Shown: positions 17,130 through 25,518 of the stretch, piece after piece
How the letters are laid out: every line of letters starts with the position of its first letter
Numbering within the stretch: the stretch's first letter is position 1
Assembly (NCBI GenBank): GCA_934463115.1
Contig: CAKSIN010000004.1
Location: 1 to 64,000 of the forward strand
Reading direction: 5' to 3'
DNA from: an uncultured Clostridia bacterium
GTDB taxonomy: Bacteria > Bacillota > Clostridia > UMGS1810
DNA length: 64,000 nucleotides
The notes under the pieces: model-generated
The model's input: only the letters and a program-made list of their open reading frames with translations
What the model was told of the DNA's origin: nothing
Database searches by the model: none
Translations under genes and position numbers: made by a program

Positions 17130-18239
17130 TTATATGTTATGCTCTCCGAGAATATCGCCGTTTGAATCAGTGAATGTAATGCCGATTCTATTTTTGGCAA
17201 ATTCCAGTCCTGCCCCGGCAAAGTATTTGCCATACTCAATCTTTGAGCCGACAACAAGTGTACACGGCTGCCCGAGTTGGTCGTATTTTCCGCCCGGTTC
17301 CGATACAATCAGCTTATGCCAATGGCCGCACAGCATGATGTCGGGCTGAACATTTTCCTTTAAAAGTGCCGCCCATTCGCGGTATATATCACTTTCGATG
17401 TTAAACTTTTCTTCACCCTGGTCGGATGCAAACGGCACGTGAACAACAATCATTCTGTGTTTGACTCCGTCTGCAAGGTATTCGTTTTTGCAATCTGCAA
17501 TAACATCTCGGATAAACTGCGTCTGCCGCAGCCGGAAATCGTGGCACAACACGGTATTGCCGTATTCGGGATCGGAATCGTCTTTATCCTCGGCACAGTC
17601 GAGAATTATTCCCCAAATATCGCCAAGGCGAAATGTGTAATAGGTTCTGCCGCAGTCCGACGGTGTGTAATCCGCACCGCTGACAGCATACAAACCGCGA
17701 AGATCATGATTTCCGCGTGTGTACACAACCGGTACGTTCCCGTGAGTTACCGCCTCGGCAATGCGATATATCGTGTCGAAATTTTCCGGTTTGCCGCTGT
17801 CCACCGGAACATCACCGTTCAAAATCAAAAAATCCGCTCTACCGCCATGGCGCTCATAGGTATCATATGCCGCAGCGGGATGATTTACCATATTGTGTGA
17901 ATCGGCTATATGATATGCCCTCGCGTTATCTTTCGGAACGGGATAAAAATCAAACTCCGTTCTGATAGGCTCCTCACTTTCGGTAAAATAAGGCTTGCGC
18001 TCTATTATCTTTCTGTATACTACGGTGTATTTTCCGCATTTGTCCAGCAGTTCTGCCGGGACGGTCATTCTGTGAACATCTACATCCGAGCGGAGTATTC
18101 CGTTCACTTCGTCACAATAAGTTTTGCCGCCGACCTCCACCCACATAAGCGCAGGAAAATTTGCGGGAACCATTATCTGATATGTCCTTCCGACGGCAAA
18201 AACCGCCGGGGTAGTTTTCATCATAATATCGTTTATCAT
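17130..18239 (-). CDS. Calcineurin-like metallophosphoesterase
   Basis: The product of about 369 residues has an N-terminal beta-sandwich of ~115 residues and a metallophosphoesterase domain with the five metal-binding blocks: HIADSH, LNGDVP, TRGNHD, IVVHVPF and CGHWH. It hydrolyses phosphoesters with two metal ions; its physiological substrate is unknown. The ATG at 18239 is chosen because GAGGA sits 8-10 bases upstream; an in-frame TTG five codons earlier overlaps that site. First gene of a three-gene minus-strand unit. Confidence 0.88.
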   Translation of the reverse strand: MINDIMMKTTPAVFAVGRTYQIMVPANFPALMWVEVGGKTYCDEVNGILRSDVDVHRMTVPAELLDKCGKYTVVYRKIIERKPYFTESEEPIRTEFDFYPVPKDNARAYHIADSHNMVNHPAAAYDTYERHGGRADFLILNGDVPVDSGKPENFDTIYRIAEAVTHGNVPVVYTRGNHDLRGLYAVSGADYTPSDCGRTYYTFRLGDIWGIILDCAEDKDDSDPEYGNTVLCHDFRLRQTQFIRDVIADCKNEYLADGVKHRMIVVHVPFASDQGEEKFNIESDIYREWAALLKENVQPDIMLCGHWHKLIVSEPGGKYDQLGQPCTLVVGSKIEYGKYFAGAGLEFAKNRIGITFTDSNGDILGEHNI

Positions 18240-18374
18240 GTCATTTTTCCTCAATGCAATTTATATTAATAACAGTATACCATGTTTTAATATTTTTTAC
18301 AATACAAAATTTAATTTTATTTGTAATTGTAATAATATATTTGTTCATTTACGCATAAATCAGCTGCAAATGTT

Positions 18375-18600
18375 GTTGAGGATTTTCTTTACTCCATTCG
18401 CCATTGAGTTTTTATCCATGACACAATTAACGAAAAATCAACCGCAGCGTAAAATCGGCAACACATGTAATTTTTATTCACATTGTGTTACCGATTTCAG
18501 CCGAAATACGATGTGTACCAAAACGTCATTTCAGCTATGCTTTACGGTTGATTTTTATGTGTTATTGCGTTCCTCGCAATCTAAGGAGTTGGAAGAAGAT
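18375..18600 (-). repeat. Foldback repeat copy D (structured 3' element)
   Basis: The most diverged copy. The middle helix is perfect over 12 bp (AAAAATCAACCG 18433..18444 with CGGTTGATTTTT 18545..18556). The inner helix AAATCGGCAACACATGT pairs with ACATTGTGTTACCGATTT, and a third hairpin has GAAAT/ATTTC arms. The outer ends are a weaker repeat (TTCTTTACTCC with GGAGTTGGAAGAA). It ends about 20 bases before the stop of the minus-strand gene at 18622. Confidence 0.75.
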
Positions 18601-18621
18601 AACTTTAATATATACTATATG

Positions 18622-19773
18622 CTACAAAAGTGCCCGATATATTCTCTCGATATCGTCTGCGCAGACATCTTTTTGTGTATTGGATGGGCTTCCGCTTGCA
18701 AGGGCGTCAGCAGTCATTTTGGGTATTGCCGCCGAAAATTTATCGGCATCTATTCCGTAGCCGGTTATTGTCGGAACTTCGCACTTTTGGCAAATATCGC
18801 TAAGCGCGTCTATAAATTTATCGGCTGCGGCAGAGTTGCTGTCACTTTTCGAGGCAGCACCCACAGCATGCGACAACTGCGCAAATTTATCGGTTGCGCC
18901 GTCTTTGGCAAAATCCATACACTTGCACAACAGCATTGCATTGGACAGCCCGTGAGGCACATGAAACAGCGCACCTATCGGACGGCTCATTCCGTGTACG
19001 ATAGTAACAGAGGAGTTGTTTATGCAAATACCTGCCTCCAATGCTGCGATTGACATCTCATATCGTGCTTCTTGATTTTCTCCGTTATTGTATGCAATCG
19101 GGAGATAACTAAAAATTCTTTTCACGGCAGATAATGCCAAGGCATCGGTGAGTGGCTGAGCCTGTTTTGATGTATATGCTTCAACAGCATGCGTGAGAGC
19201 GTCAAGGCCGGTCGATGCCGTTATACTTTTTGGTGAAGTTAATGTATTCGTATAATCAACTATTGCCAGATCAGGCAGCAGCGCCGTACCTTTAAGCAGC
19301 ATTTTAATATCAGTCTTTGCATCGGTTATAACAGTGAATTTTGTTGCTTCCGAACCCGTTCCTGCTGTAGTCGGAATTGCCGCCATGGGTGGGAATTTTC
19401 CGCTTATTTCTTTGCCCATGTAATCGCCCGGTTTTCCACCGCATACATGCAGTGCCGCAATTGCCTTTATTGCATCGAGAGGGCTTCCACCGCCCATTCC
19501 TATGAGAAAGTCGCAGCCGTTTTCACGGTAGGCTTTCAGGCCTTGCTCAATCATAATATCTGTCGGTTCGCCGGTAATGTCTTTAAACACAACGCATTCA
19601 AGTCCGTTTTCGCAAAGCTTTGATACAAGCGTTTTGAAAGAGTCAAGTTCCGCTACAATCCGTCCGGTTACAATGAGCGGTTTTTTGCCCATTGTAACAA
19701 GGTATTTTATTGAATTTTCGGTTGCACCGCTGCCGGTGATAATCTTTTTGGGAGTCAAAAATTCTTTGCACAT
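18622..19773 (-). CDS. Iron-containing alcohol dehydrogenase (predicted malonate semialdehyde reductase)
   Basis: A group III Fe-dependent alcohol dehydrogenase of 383 residues: an NAD-binding Rossmann half with FLIGMGGGSPLDAIKAIA and TTAGTGSEAT, and an iron-binding half with GLDALTHAVEAY and HGMSRPIGALFHVPHGLSNA supplying the Asp and His ligands. It is the last gene of the pyrimidine-degradation operon, 11 bases after the amidohydrolase. By context its substrate is malonate semialdehyde, reduced to 3-hydroxypropionate to regenerate NAD(P)+; that is inference. The ATG at 19773 has AGAGGTGG upstream. Confidence 0.9.
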   Translation of the reverse strand: MCKEFLTPKKIITGSGATENSIKYLVTMGKKPLIVTGRIVAELDSFKTLVSKLCENGLECVVFKDITGEPTDIMIEQGLKAYRENGCDFLIGMGGGSPLDAIKAIAALHVCGGKPGDYMGKEISGKFPPMAAIPTTAGTGSEATKFTVITDAKTDIKMLLKGTALLPDLAIVDYTNTLTSPKSITASTGLDALTHAVEAYTSKQAQPLTDALALSAVKRIFSYLPIAYNNGENQEARYEMSIAALEAGICINNSSVTIVHGMSRPIGALFHVPHGLSNAMLLCKCMDFAKDGATDKFAQLSHAVGAASKSDSNSAAADKFIDALSDICQKCEVPTITGYGIDADKFSAAIPKMTADALASGSPSNTQKDVCADDIERIYRALL

Positions 19774-19784
19774 ATATCCACCTC

Positions 19785-21047
19785 TTATTCGGCATCTGCC
19801 TTTAATACTGCATTCAGCATAACCGTTGCACCCTCTGTGCAATGCTCAACACTCGAAAATTCCGGTTCGCAGTGTGAAAGACCGTCTTTTGACTGAACGA
19901 AAATCATTGTTGTCGGCAGCATATACGACGCAAACTGCGCGTCATGTCCGGCTCCGGAATGAATGTATTGGTGTTTAATTCCGGCTTCTTCACATGCCTC
20001 TTTAACATATCCGACAAGCTTTTTGTCCCAGTACACAGTATCACGGTTCCACGCTCTTTCAACCTCGCATTTGCAGCCTGCCCACTGCTTGTCGGCACAG
20101 CTTTTTACTATTGCAAGAACTTTCTCGAGAACTTTCGGATCTTCGTGTCTTGAATCAAACGAAAAATCAAAATAATCCGGAACACAGGTATGAACACATG
20201 GATGACACACAACCTCACCGGTTGTATAAACCAAATCGTTTACGCCGAGTTTATCAATTTCCGTATGCAGATAGTCAAGAGCCAGAGCTGCGGCATAGAA
20301 CGCGTCACGTCGTTTCGGCATGGGAAAAGTACCGGCATGAGTTGTCTGTCCGAAAAACTTAAGCCTATAGTTGAACATACCCAAAACGCAGTCGACAACT
20401 CCGATATCATTTCCTGCATCCTCCAGAATCGGTCCCTGTTCAATATGAGTTTCAAACATGTATTTGTATCTGTCGGGGGAGAGTCTGTATTTTTTATCAC
20501 CTTTGAATCCTGATTTTTCGAGTGCCTCGCCGAATGTTTTTGTAGGATCAAGAATACTCTTTGACGCCATCATATCCTCATATTTGAATTTCTGACGGAT
20601 ATCCTCCGGCAGATAATCGTAGCACACAACTCCCGAAATCATCATTGCCGGCGGATAGAGTGAACCCTCTTCGTTTGTCCATATCATGGCTGTAAGCGGA
20701 TGCTTGTGAGGTATTTTCTTTTCGGCTACCGTTTCCAGCACCTCCATGGCGCTCATTACGCCCAGAATCCCGTCATAGTTTCCGCCGTTTTTAACCGAAT
20801 CCACATGCGACGCCATTACAATTCTCTTTGCGTCCGAGTCGCTTCCGGGGAGCGTTGCATATATATTTGCCACATCGTCAATCTCAATCTGCGCGCCGAT
20901 AGCCTTCATGCGATTTATAAATTCATTGCGCGCCATAATTGCCTCGGGCGACAGTGAATATCTGGTGATACCGCCGTGGCCGGCGTCACCGAATTTGCTG
21001 AACGTTTTTATTTTATCTTCCATTCTTTCTTTGCTGCATGCATACAT
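19785..21047 (-). CDS. M20-family amidohydrolase (predicted beta-ureidopropionase)
   Basis: The 420-residue zinc-dependent hydrolase belongs to the allantoate amidohydrolase / N-carbamoyl-amino-acid hydrolase branch of M20. Metal and catalytic blocks seen are MASHVDSVKNGGNYDGILGVM, WTNEEGS, FETHIEQGPILE, TTHAGTFPM and HSGAGHDAQF. In this operon it should cleave 3-ureidopropionate to beta-alanine, CO2 and ammonia. The ATG at 21047 lies 9 bases after AAAGGA. The next gene (dehydrogenase) follows by 11 bases. A purine-derived substrate such as allantoate cannot be excluded, but no other purine genes are present. Confidence 0.88.
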   Translation of the reverse strand: MYACSKERMEDKIKTFSKFGDAGHGGITRYSLSPEAIMARNEFINRMKAIGAQIEIDDVANIYATLPGSDSDAKRIVMASHVDSVKNGGNYDGILGVMSAMEVLETVAEKKIPHKHPLTAMIWTNEEGSLYPPAMMISGVVCYDYLPEDIRQKFKYEDMMASKSILDPTKTFGEALEKSGFKGDKKYRLSPDRYKYMFETHIEQGPILEDAGNDIGVVDCVLGMFNYRLKFFGQTTHAGTFPMPKRRDAFYAAALALDYLHTEIDKLGVNDLVYTTGEVVCHPCVHTCVPDYFDFSFDSRHEDPKVLEKVLAIVKSCADKQWAGCKCEVERAWNRDTVYWDKKLVGYVKEACEEAGIKHQYIHSGAGHDAQFASYMLPTTMIFVQSKDGLSHCEPEFSSVEHCTEGATVMLNAVLKADAE

Positions 21048-21052
21048 CACAA

Positions 21053-21460
21053 TCATTCCTTTCTGATATTTTGTTCGGGTATTCTTATACATTTTTCCAA
21101 AAGATTGATTACATCTTTGCTCGGAACATATGCTACCGGGCGTTCCATTTGGTTTTCCAATTCGAGAAAAAACAGATACTTGTCGTCCCAGTCCATCAGA
21201 TAAGCGGTTTTGATATCTGCCGTCAGGTTCAGCATTTGCCTCAAAATCCTCTTATCCCTGGCACAGCCGTATATTATTCCGTCCCACGGAGCCTTAAAAC
21301 TCAGCTTGTTTTTTGCCGCGTAATTCATATGAATCTCCACATTAAATTCTGTATATCCTATCGGAATATGTCGCATATCATCGCCGATTGTTCTGAATTT
21401 ATCGGGAGTGAAGTATTCGCCAAGCGAAACAGTTTTTACATTTTTGTAACGTTCGGGCAT
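21053..21460 (-). CDS. Conserved-looking protein of unknown function in pyrimidine operon
   Basis: The 135-residue soluble protein has no signal or membrane segment. It contains several aromatic and charged motifs (FNVEIHMNYAAKNKLSFKAP, WDGIIYGCARD, MDWDDKYLFFLELENQ) and one Cys. I do not recognise a family. It starts 11 bases after the aminotransferase with a GGAGGTG site and ends 5 bases before the amidohydrolase start, so it is a tightly embedded operon member and probably acts on, binds or regulates a pathway intermediate. Confidence 0.8.
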   Translation of the reverse strand: MPERYKNVKTVSLGEYFTPDKFRTIGDDMRHIPIGYTEFNVEIHMNYAAKNKLSFKAPWDGIIYGCARDKRILRQMLNLTADIKTAYLMDWDDKYLFFLELENQMERPVAYVPSKDVINLLEKCIRIPEQNIRKE

Positions 21461-21471
21461 TATTGCACCTC

Positions 21472-22800
21472 CTAATATTTGCCGTTTATCTCCGCAATAA
21501 CTTCATCAACTTTCTTCATTTCTTCGCGAACTTGTTCGGGTGTTATAATAAGCGGAGGACAAATTAAAATCATATTCTCATGCGAATATGTCATAAAGCC
21601 TTTTTCCTTGAGCTTGCCGATAATGGATTTCATTATTCCTTCCGGATCTTTTCCGTATTCCACAAGCGGGGCTTTGGTTTTTCTGTCACGTACAAGTTCA
21701 ATCGCCGAGAACAAACCGATGTAGCGCACATCGCCGACGATTTCGTATTTGGATTTCAGCGCTTCGAGCTCCTCGCCCAAAACCTTGCCGGACGCATTTA
21801 CATTATCAAGAATTTTTGCGTCATCGTAGAATTTCAGGCAGGTAACCCCGGCAGCGCACGCAAGCGGATGTCCGCTGTAGGTAAGACCGCACGAAAGAAG
21901 ATGGTCATCAAAGTATTCGGCAATTTCCTTGCTCACAACAACTCCGCCGAGCTGAACATATCCGCATGTTACCCCTTTTGCAAATGATACAATATCGGGT
22001 TTGACGCCGAAATTTTCGAATGCAAACATTTTGCCTGTCCGTCCGAATCCTGCCATAACCTCGTCGCAAATCATCATTATACCGAACTCGTCGCAGATTT
22101 TTCTCACTCCGGCAAGATAGCCCTTCGGCGGGATTATGACACCGTTTGAACCGGTTATTGTTTCCATAACGATTGCCGCAACATTGTCGGCGCCTTCATA
22201 AATAACCTGCTCACGCAGCTTTGCAACATAGTATTCGGATGCCGCTTCTTCCGATTCAAATTCAATTTTTTCACGGTATATATACGGATCGAAAAATTTT
22301 ACAAATCCCGGTGCACCCGGCTCCAAAGGATATCTTCTCGGTTCACCGGTCAGATTTCCGGCACCGTAGGTTGAACCGTGATAGCTTCTGTAGCGCGAAA
22401 AGATTTTTTGCCGTCCGGTATACATACGTGCTATCTTAACGGCATTTTCGTTTGCGTCGGCGCCACCGTTTGTAAAGAAGACCTTGCCCATATTATCGGG
22501 CATTCTTTCGATAATCATTTTTGCCAGCTCACCCCTGGGTTCGGAGCCGTATGCAGGTGAGAGATAACAGTACTTTTCAGCCTGCTGCTTTATCGCGTCG
22601 ATTATCTGTCTGTTTCCGTGTCCTACATTGAGATTTACCAGCTGCGATGACATATCGGTGTATCGATTACCGTCAAAGTCCCACATATAGATTCCCTCTG
22701 CCCTTTCGATTGCTATGGGATTTAGCCCTTTTTGCTTGGACCAGGACTGTAAATTGTAGGTAGTATGATTCTTTTTGATTTCCAGTGCTCTCTCGTTCAT
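21472..22800 (-). CDS. Class III aminotransferase (predicted beta-alanine transaminase)
   Basis: The 442-residue PLP enzyme of the omega-aminotransferase class has a substrate/PLP phosphate region (FFTNGGADANENAVKIAR), SYHGSTYGAGNLTG, the Asp that contacts the PLP ring in ICDEVMAGFGRTG, and the Schiff-base lysine in SFAKGVTCGYVQLGGVV. In this operon it should convert beta-alanine to malonate semialdehyde with pyruvate or 2-oxoglutarate as acceptor. Upstream is PucR, directly adjacent, and downstream the unknown 135-residue gene. Family assignment is firm; the donor substrate is inferred from neighbours. Confidence 0.9.
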   Translation of the reverse strand: MNERALEIKKNHTTYNLQSWSKQKGLNPIAIERAEGIYMWDFDGNRYTDMSSQLVNLNVGHGNRQIIDAIKQQAEKYCYLSPAYGSEPRGELAKMIIERMPDNMGKVFFTNGGADANENAVKIARMYTGRQKIFSRYRSYHGSTYGAGNLTGEPRRYPLEPGAPGFVKFFDPYIYREKIEFESEEAASEYYVAKLREQVIYEGADNVAAIVMETITGSNGVIIPPKGYLAGVRKICDEFGIMMICDEVMAGFGRTGKMFAFENFGVKPDIVSFAKGVTCGYVQLGGVVVSKEIAEYFDDHLLSCGLTYSGHPLACAAGVTCLKFYDDAKILDNVNASGKVLGEELEALKSKYEIVGDVRYIGLFSAIELVRDRKTKAPLVEYGKDPEGIMKSIIGKLKEKGFMTYSHENMILICPPLIITPEQVREEMKKVDEVIAEINGKY

Positions 22801-22801
22801 G

Positions 22802-23974
22802 TTACATTCCTCCGTTTTCGTTTAACAATTTTATAATTCTGAAAGCCAGCAGCAGCTCGGCTTTCTTTTCGCCCGTAAGTTCAATACCGAATATTGATTT
22901 GATATTTTTTATCTTTGTGTTTACCGTGTTGCGGTGAAATCCGCAGTTATCGGCAACCGCCATAACAGAACCGTCACACATAAGGTATTCACATAGAATT
23001 TCGGCATAATCGGTTTTGTAAGTTTTGTCGTAGTCGATTATTGCGCCCAGCTGTGACATTGCAAATTCTCTTAAAAGTGCTTTGTCTTTAACTCCGAATA
23101 GGATTTTATTAATACCTGTTTGACAGTAGTATTCATGGCTTTTATTTTCCGACACGGCGGTTTTCCTTGCCGCTTCCGCTTCAGAAAGCAATTTTGCAGC
23201 CGACCTGTATCCCTTTCGATTTGTTGAAATTCCCATTGTGTAAACAATGTCCCTTTGTTCAAAAACAGCGTCGAGAGTTGCAGCAAGGGACTCAATAAAT
23301 TCGCTGACGATGTTTTGTCTGACAACAACCAGTGTGCTCTCAAAAACAAACATTGCCGACGGATACTCCTTTGATTTTGCAAGTATGTTCCACAGCTTGA
23401 TATGGTTGCTGCGCTCAAAATCCTCGGTTATGTTTTTCCCGCTTTTTGAAAATGTGAGCGTTAACAACGTATATTCGGACTCTTTGCCGAAACCGTGTTG
23501 TTCCAAAAACGTATAGTACGCTTTGCCCTTTTCGGGGGAAAGAATAATATTTTTAAATGCCTCTGCGGCAGTGGTTTCGACCTTTTCGTTTTCGATTATC
23601 CGTCTGCAAAAATCATAGGTAATGTCTATAATATACACACTCCACGGCAGGGTGAACAGCGGGAAATTTTCTTTGTTGCAATAATCCGCCACGTCCTGCG
23701 GAACAGACTCGAGATACGGGCCGATATTTACAACGACTCCCGACGCTCCGTGTTCTTTGAGACGTTTTACGAATGGCAGCAGGGGATCCTTTCCTATATG
23801 TCCGATACCTGTCGTAAATACAAGCTCACCTCCGTGAAGAAAATCCGGAACCTGCCTATCCTCTACCATATGAACCCAGCGAACGGTGTTCGTCATACCG
23901 CCTTTGCCGGCAACAAGCTTCAGATTGTATTTTGTTTCGGTGTCGCTGCATAGCTGTCTGAGTATAATTGACAT
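22802..23974 (-). CDS. PucR-family transcriptional regulator
   Basis: The 390-residue regulator has an N-terminal PucR domain (RQLCSDTETKYNLKLVAGKG, FVKRLKEHGASGVVVNIGPY), a middle GGDEF-like region and a C-terminal HTH_30 domain with the family signature LCEYLMCDGSVMAVADNCGF-HRNTVNTKIKNI. PucR proteins control purine, pyrimidine or amino-acid catabolism in response to metabolites. The ATG at 23974 follows GAGGGGG. It is encoded inside the operon, consistent with feedback by a pathway intermediate. A candidate target is the inverted repeat upstream of the operon promoter. Confidence 0.88.
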   Translation of the reverse strand: MSIILRQLCSDTETKYNLKLVAGKGGMTNTVRWVHMVEDRQVPDFLHGGELVFTTGIGHIGKDPLLPFVKRLKEHGASGVVVNIGPYLESVPQDVADYCNKENFPLFTLPWSVYIIDITYDFCRRIIENEKVETTAAEAFKNIILSPEKGKAYYTFLEQHGFGKESEYTLLTLTFSKSGKNITEDFERSNHIKLWNILAKSKEYPSAMFVFESTLVVVRQNIVSEFIESLAATLDAVFEQRDIVYTMGISTNRKGYRSAAKLLSEAEAARKTAVSENKSHEYYCQTGINKILFGVKDKALLREFAMSQLGAIIDYDKTYKTDYAEILCEYLMCDGSVMAVADNCGFHRNTVNTKIKNIKSIFGIELTGEKKAELLLAFRIIKLLNENGGM

Positions 23975-23999
23975 ATAATAACCCCCTCTTTTCCGAACA

Positions 24000-25469
24000 T
24001 CAGAGTGCAACGGTTTTCTTTTTAACCCTCTTTGATTTTCCTATAGCTCCCACAGGACAAACCAGTGAACACAGGTGACATCCAACGCAGTTTTTTGCCT
24101 TGAATATCAGTTTCCCATCATCGAAGATATCTATTGCCCTATGACCGCCGTCACGGCATGAAATATAGCACCTTTCACAACCAATGCAGCGTTTTTTGTC
24201 AAATACGGGATAGGTAACGGTTGACCTGTCAAGTTTGTCCGGTTCCGTTACCGCGCCAAGTCCGATACCGACCAAATCCTCCAATCGGGGTATACCTTTT
24301 CTTTTCATGTACGACTTGAGTCCCGAAATTAAATCGTCGATAATCCTGTAGCCGTATTGCATAACGGCAGTTGTAATCTGTACATTTGTACAGCCAAGTA
24401 CAATAAACTCTGCTGCGTCATGCCATGTTTCGATTCCGCCTATTCCGCTAAGCGGTATACCTTCAAGCTCGTTACATTTTGCCATATCGTTTATAAATCG
24501 CAGCGCTATCGGTTTTACTGCTTTTCCCGAATATCCCGAAACGGAGGTTTTTTTGCTCACGGCATTGCACGGCTGCATAGTTTCAAGGTCAAAACCGGTA
24601 ATACACTTTATCGTGTTTATAGCTGCGATACCGTCCGCACCGCCCTTAACGGCGGCTATTGCCGCAGGCTCCATATTCCCGATATTCGGAGTCATTTTTG
24701 CAAGAACGGGAAGCCCGGTGCCTTTTTTAACACATTCGGTGTAATGCCGAACCAAGTCCGGGTTTTGCCCGACATCCGAACCGAGGCCGTCTCCGACCAT
24801 CTGTGGACAGCTGAAGTTGCATTCAATAATGTCGGCTCCGGCGTCGGTTACCAGTTTAGCAAGCGAAGTCCATTCCTCGTCCGTTTCACCCATAATCGAT
24901 GCAACAATTACCTTACTCGGAAAATCTTTTTTAAGCCGCCGCAAGTCCGAAAGGTTTTTCTCCAGACTATGATCCGAAATCTGTTCAAGGTTTTTAAAAC
25001 CGATAAACGGCGTTCCCTCTTTTCTTATTGCATCAAATCTCGGCGAGGTTTCCTGCGGCTTTATGTAGCCTATGGTTTTAAAAACCGCGCCTGCCCACCC
25101 CATGCGAAACGCTCTTGCGCACATATCGTAGTCTGCGGCAACGATAGAAGATGACAGGAAAAACGGATTTTCACACCGTACACCCATAAAATTGATTTCA
25201 AGATTCACGTCTTGCGTATATTCGCAATCGTGAAGATGCGCCGCCATGTTGCGTATGCGAATCGGAAAATCGGGGTGAATACAGTTTTTTTCGCACATTC
25301 CGTCACATTTGCCGCAAACAGCGGCATCTGTATAATTTGCAGCACATAGTGCATTGTCAAATCTTACTGCGCGTATCATCCTTGCAGGCTCAAAATGCTT
25401 CGGACAGGCGCTTGCGCATTTTGCATTTTCGCACAGCAAACACCTTGCAGCTTCATCTGAAATATTCAT
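24000..25469 (-). CDS. preA: Dihydropyrimidine dehydrogenase, PreA type with N-terminal Fe-S domain
   Basis: The 489-residue flavoenzyme reduces uracil or thymine to the 5,6-dihydro form. Residues ~1-90 are a Cys-rich Fe-S domain (Cys10, 13, 18, 22; then CGKCDGMCEKNC) like the N-terminus of PreT or of mammalian DPD. Residues ~92-410 are the FMN TIM barrel with the active-site Cys221 in ECNFSCPQMVGDGLG. The C-terminus has two 4Fe-4S motifs (CIGCERCYISC, CVGCHLCSLVCP). The FAD/NADPH-binding PreT half is absent and not encoded nearby, so electrons must come from another donor. The ATG at 25469 is chosen over a TTG three codons upstream; the ribosome binding site is weak. Confidence 0.9.
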   Translation of the reverse strand: MNISDEAARCLLCENAKCASACPKHFEPARMIRAVRFDNALCAANYTDAAVCGKCDGMCEKNCIHPDFPIRIRNMAAHLHDCEYTQDVNLEINFMGVRCENPFFLSSSIVAADYDMCARAFRMGWAGAVFKTIGYIKPQETSPRFDAIRKEGTPFIGFKNLEQISDHSLEKNLSDLRRLKKDFPSKVIVASIMGETDEEWTSLAKLVTDAGADIIECNFSCPQMVGDGLGSDVGQNPDLVRHYTECVKKGTGLPVLAKMTPNIGNMEPAAIAAVKGGADGIAAINTIKCITGFDLETMQPCNAVSKKTSVSGYSGKAVKPIALRFINDMAKCNELEGIPLSGIGGIETWHDAAEFIVLGCTNVQITTAVMQYGYRIIDDLISGLKSYMKRKGIPRLEDLVGIGLGAVTEPDKLDRSTVTYPVFDKKRCIGCERCYISCRDGGHRAIDIFDDGKLIFKAKNCVGCHLCSLVCPVGAIGKSKRVKKKTVAL

Positions 25470-25518
25470 CGAAATCAACTCTTTTCTTCGTAAATTCCTT
25501 ATTTCTGCACTCTTATTT

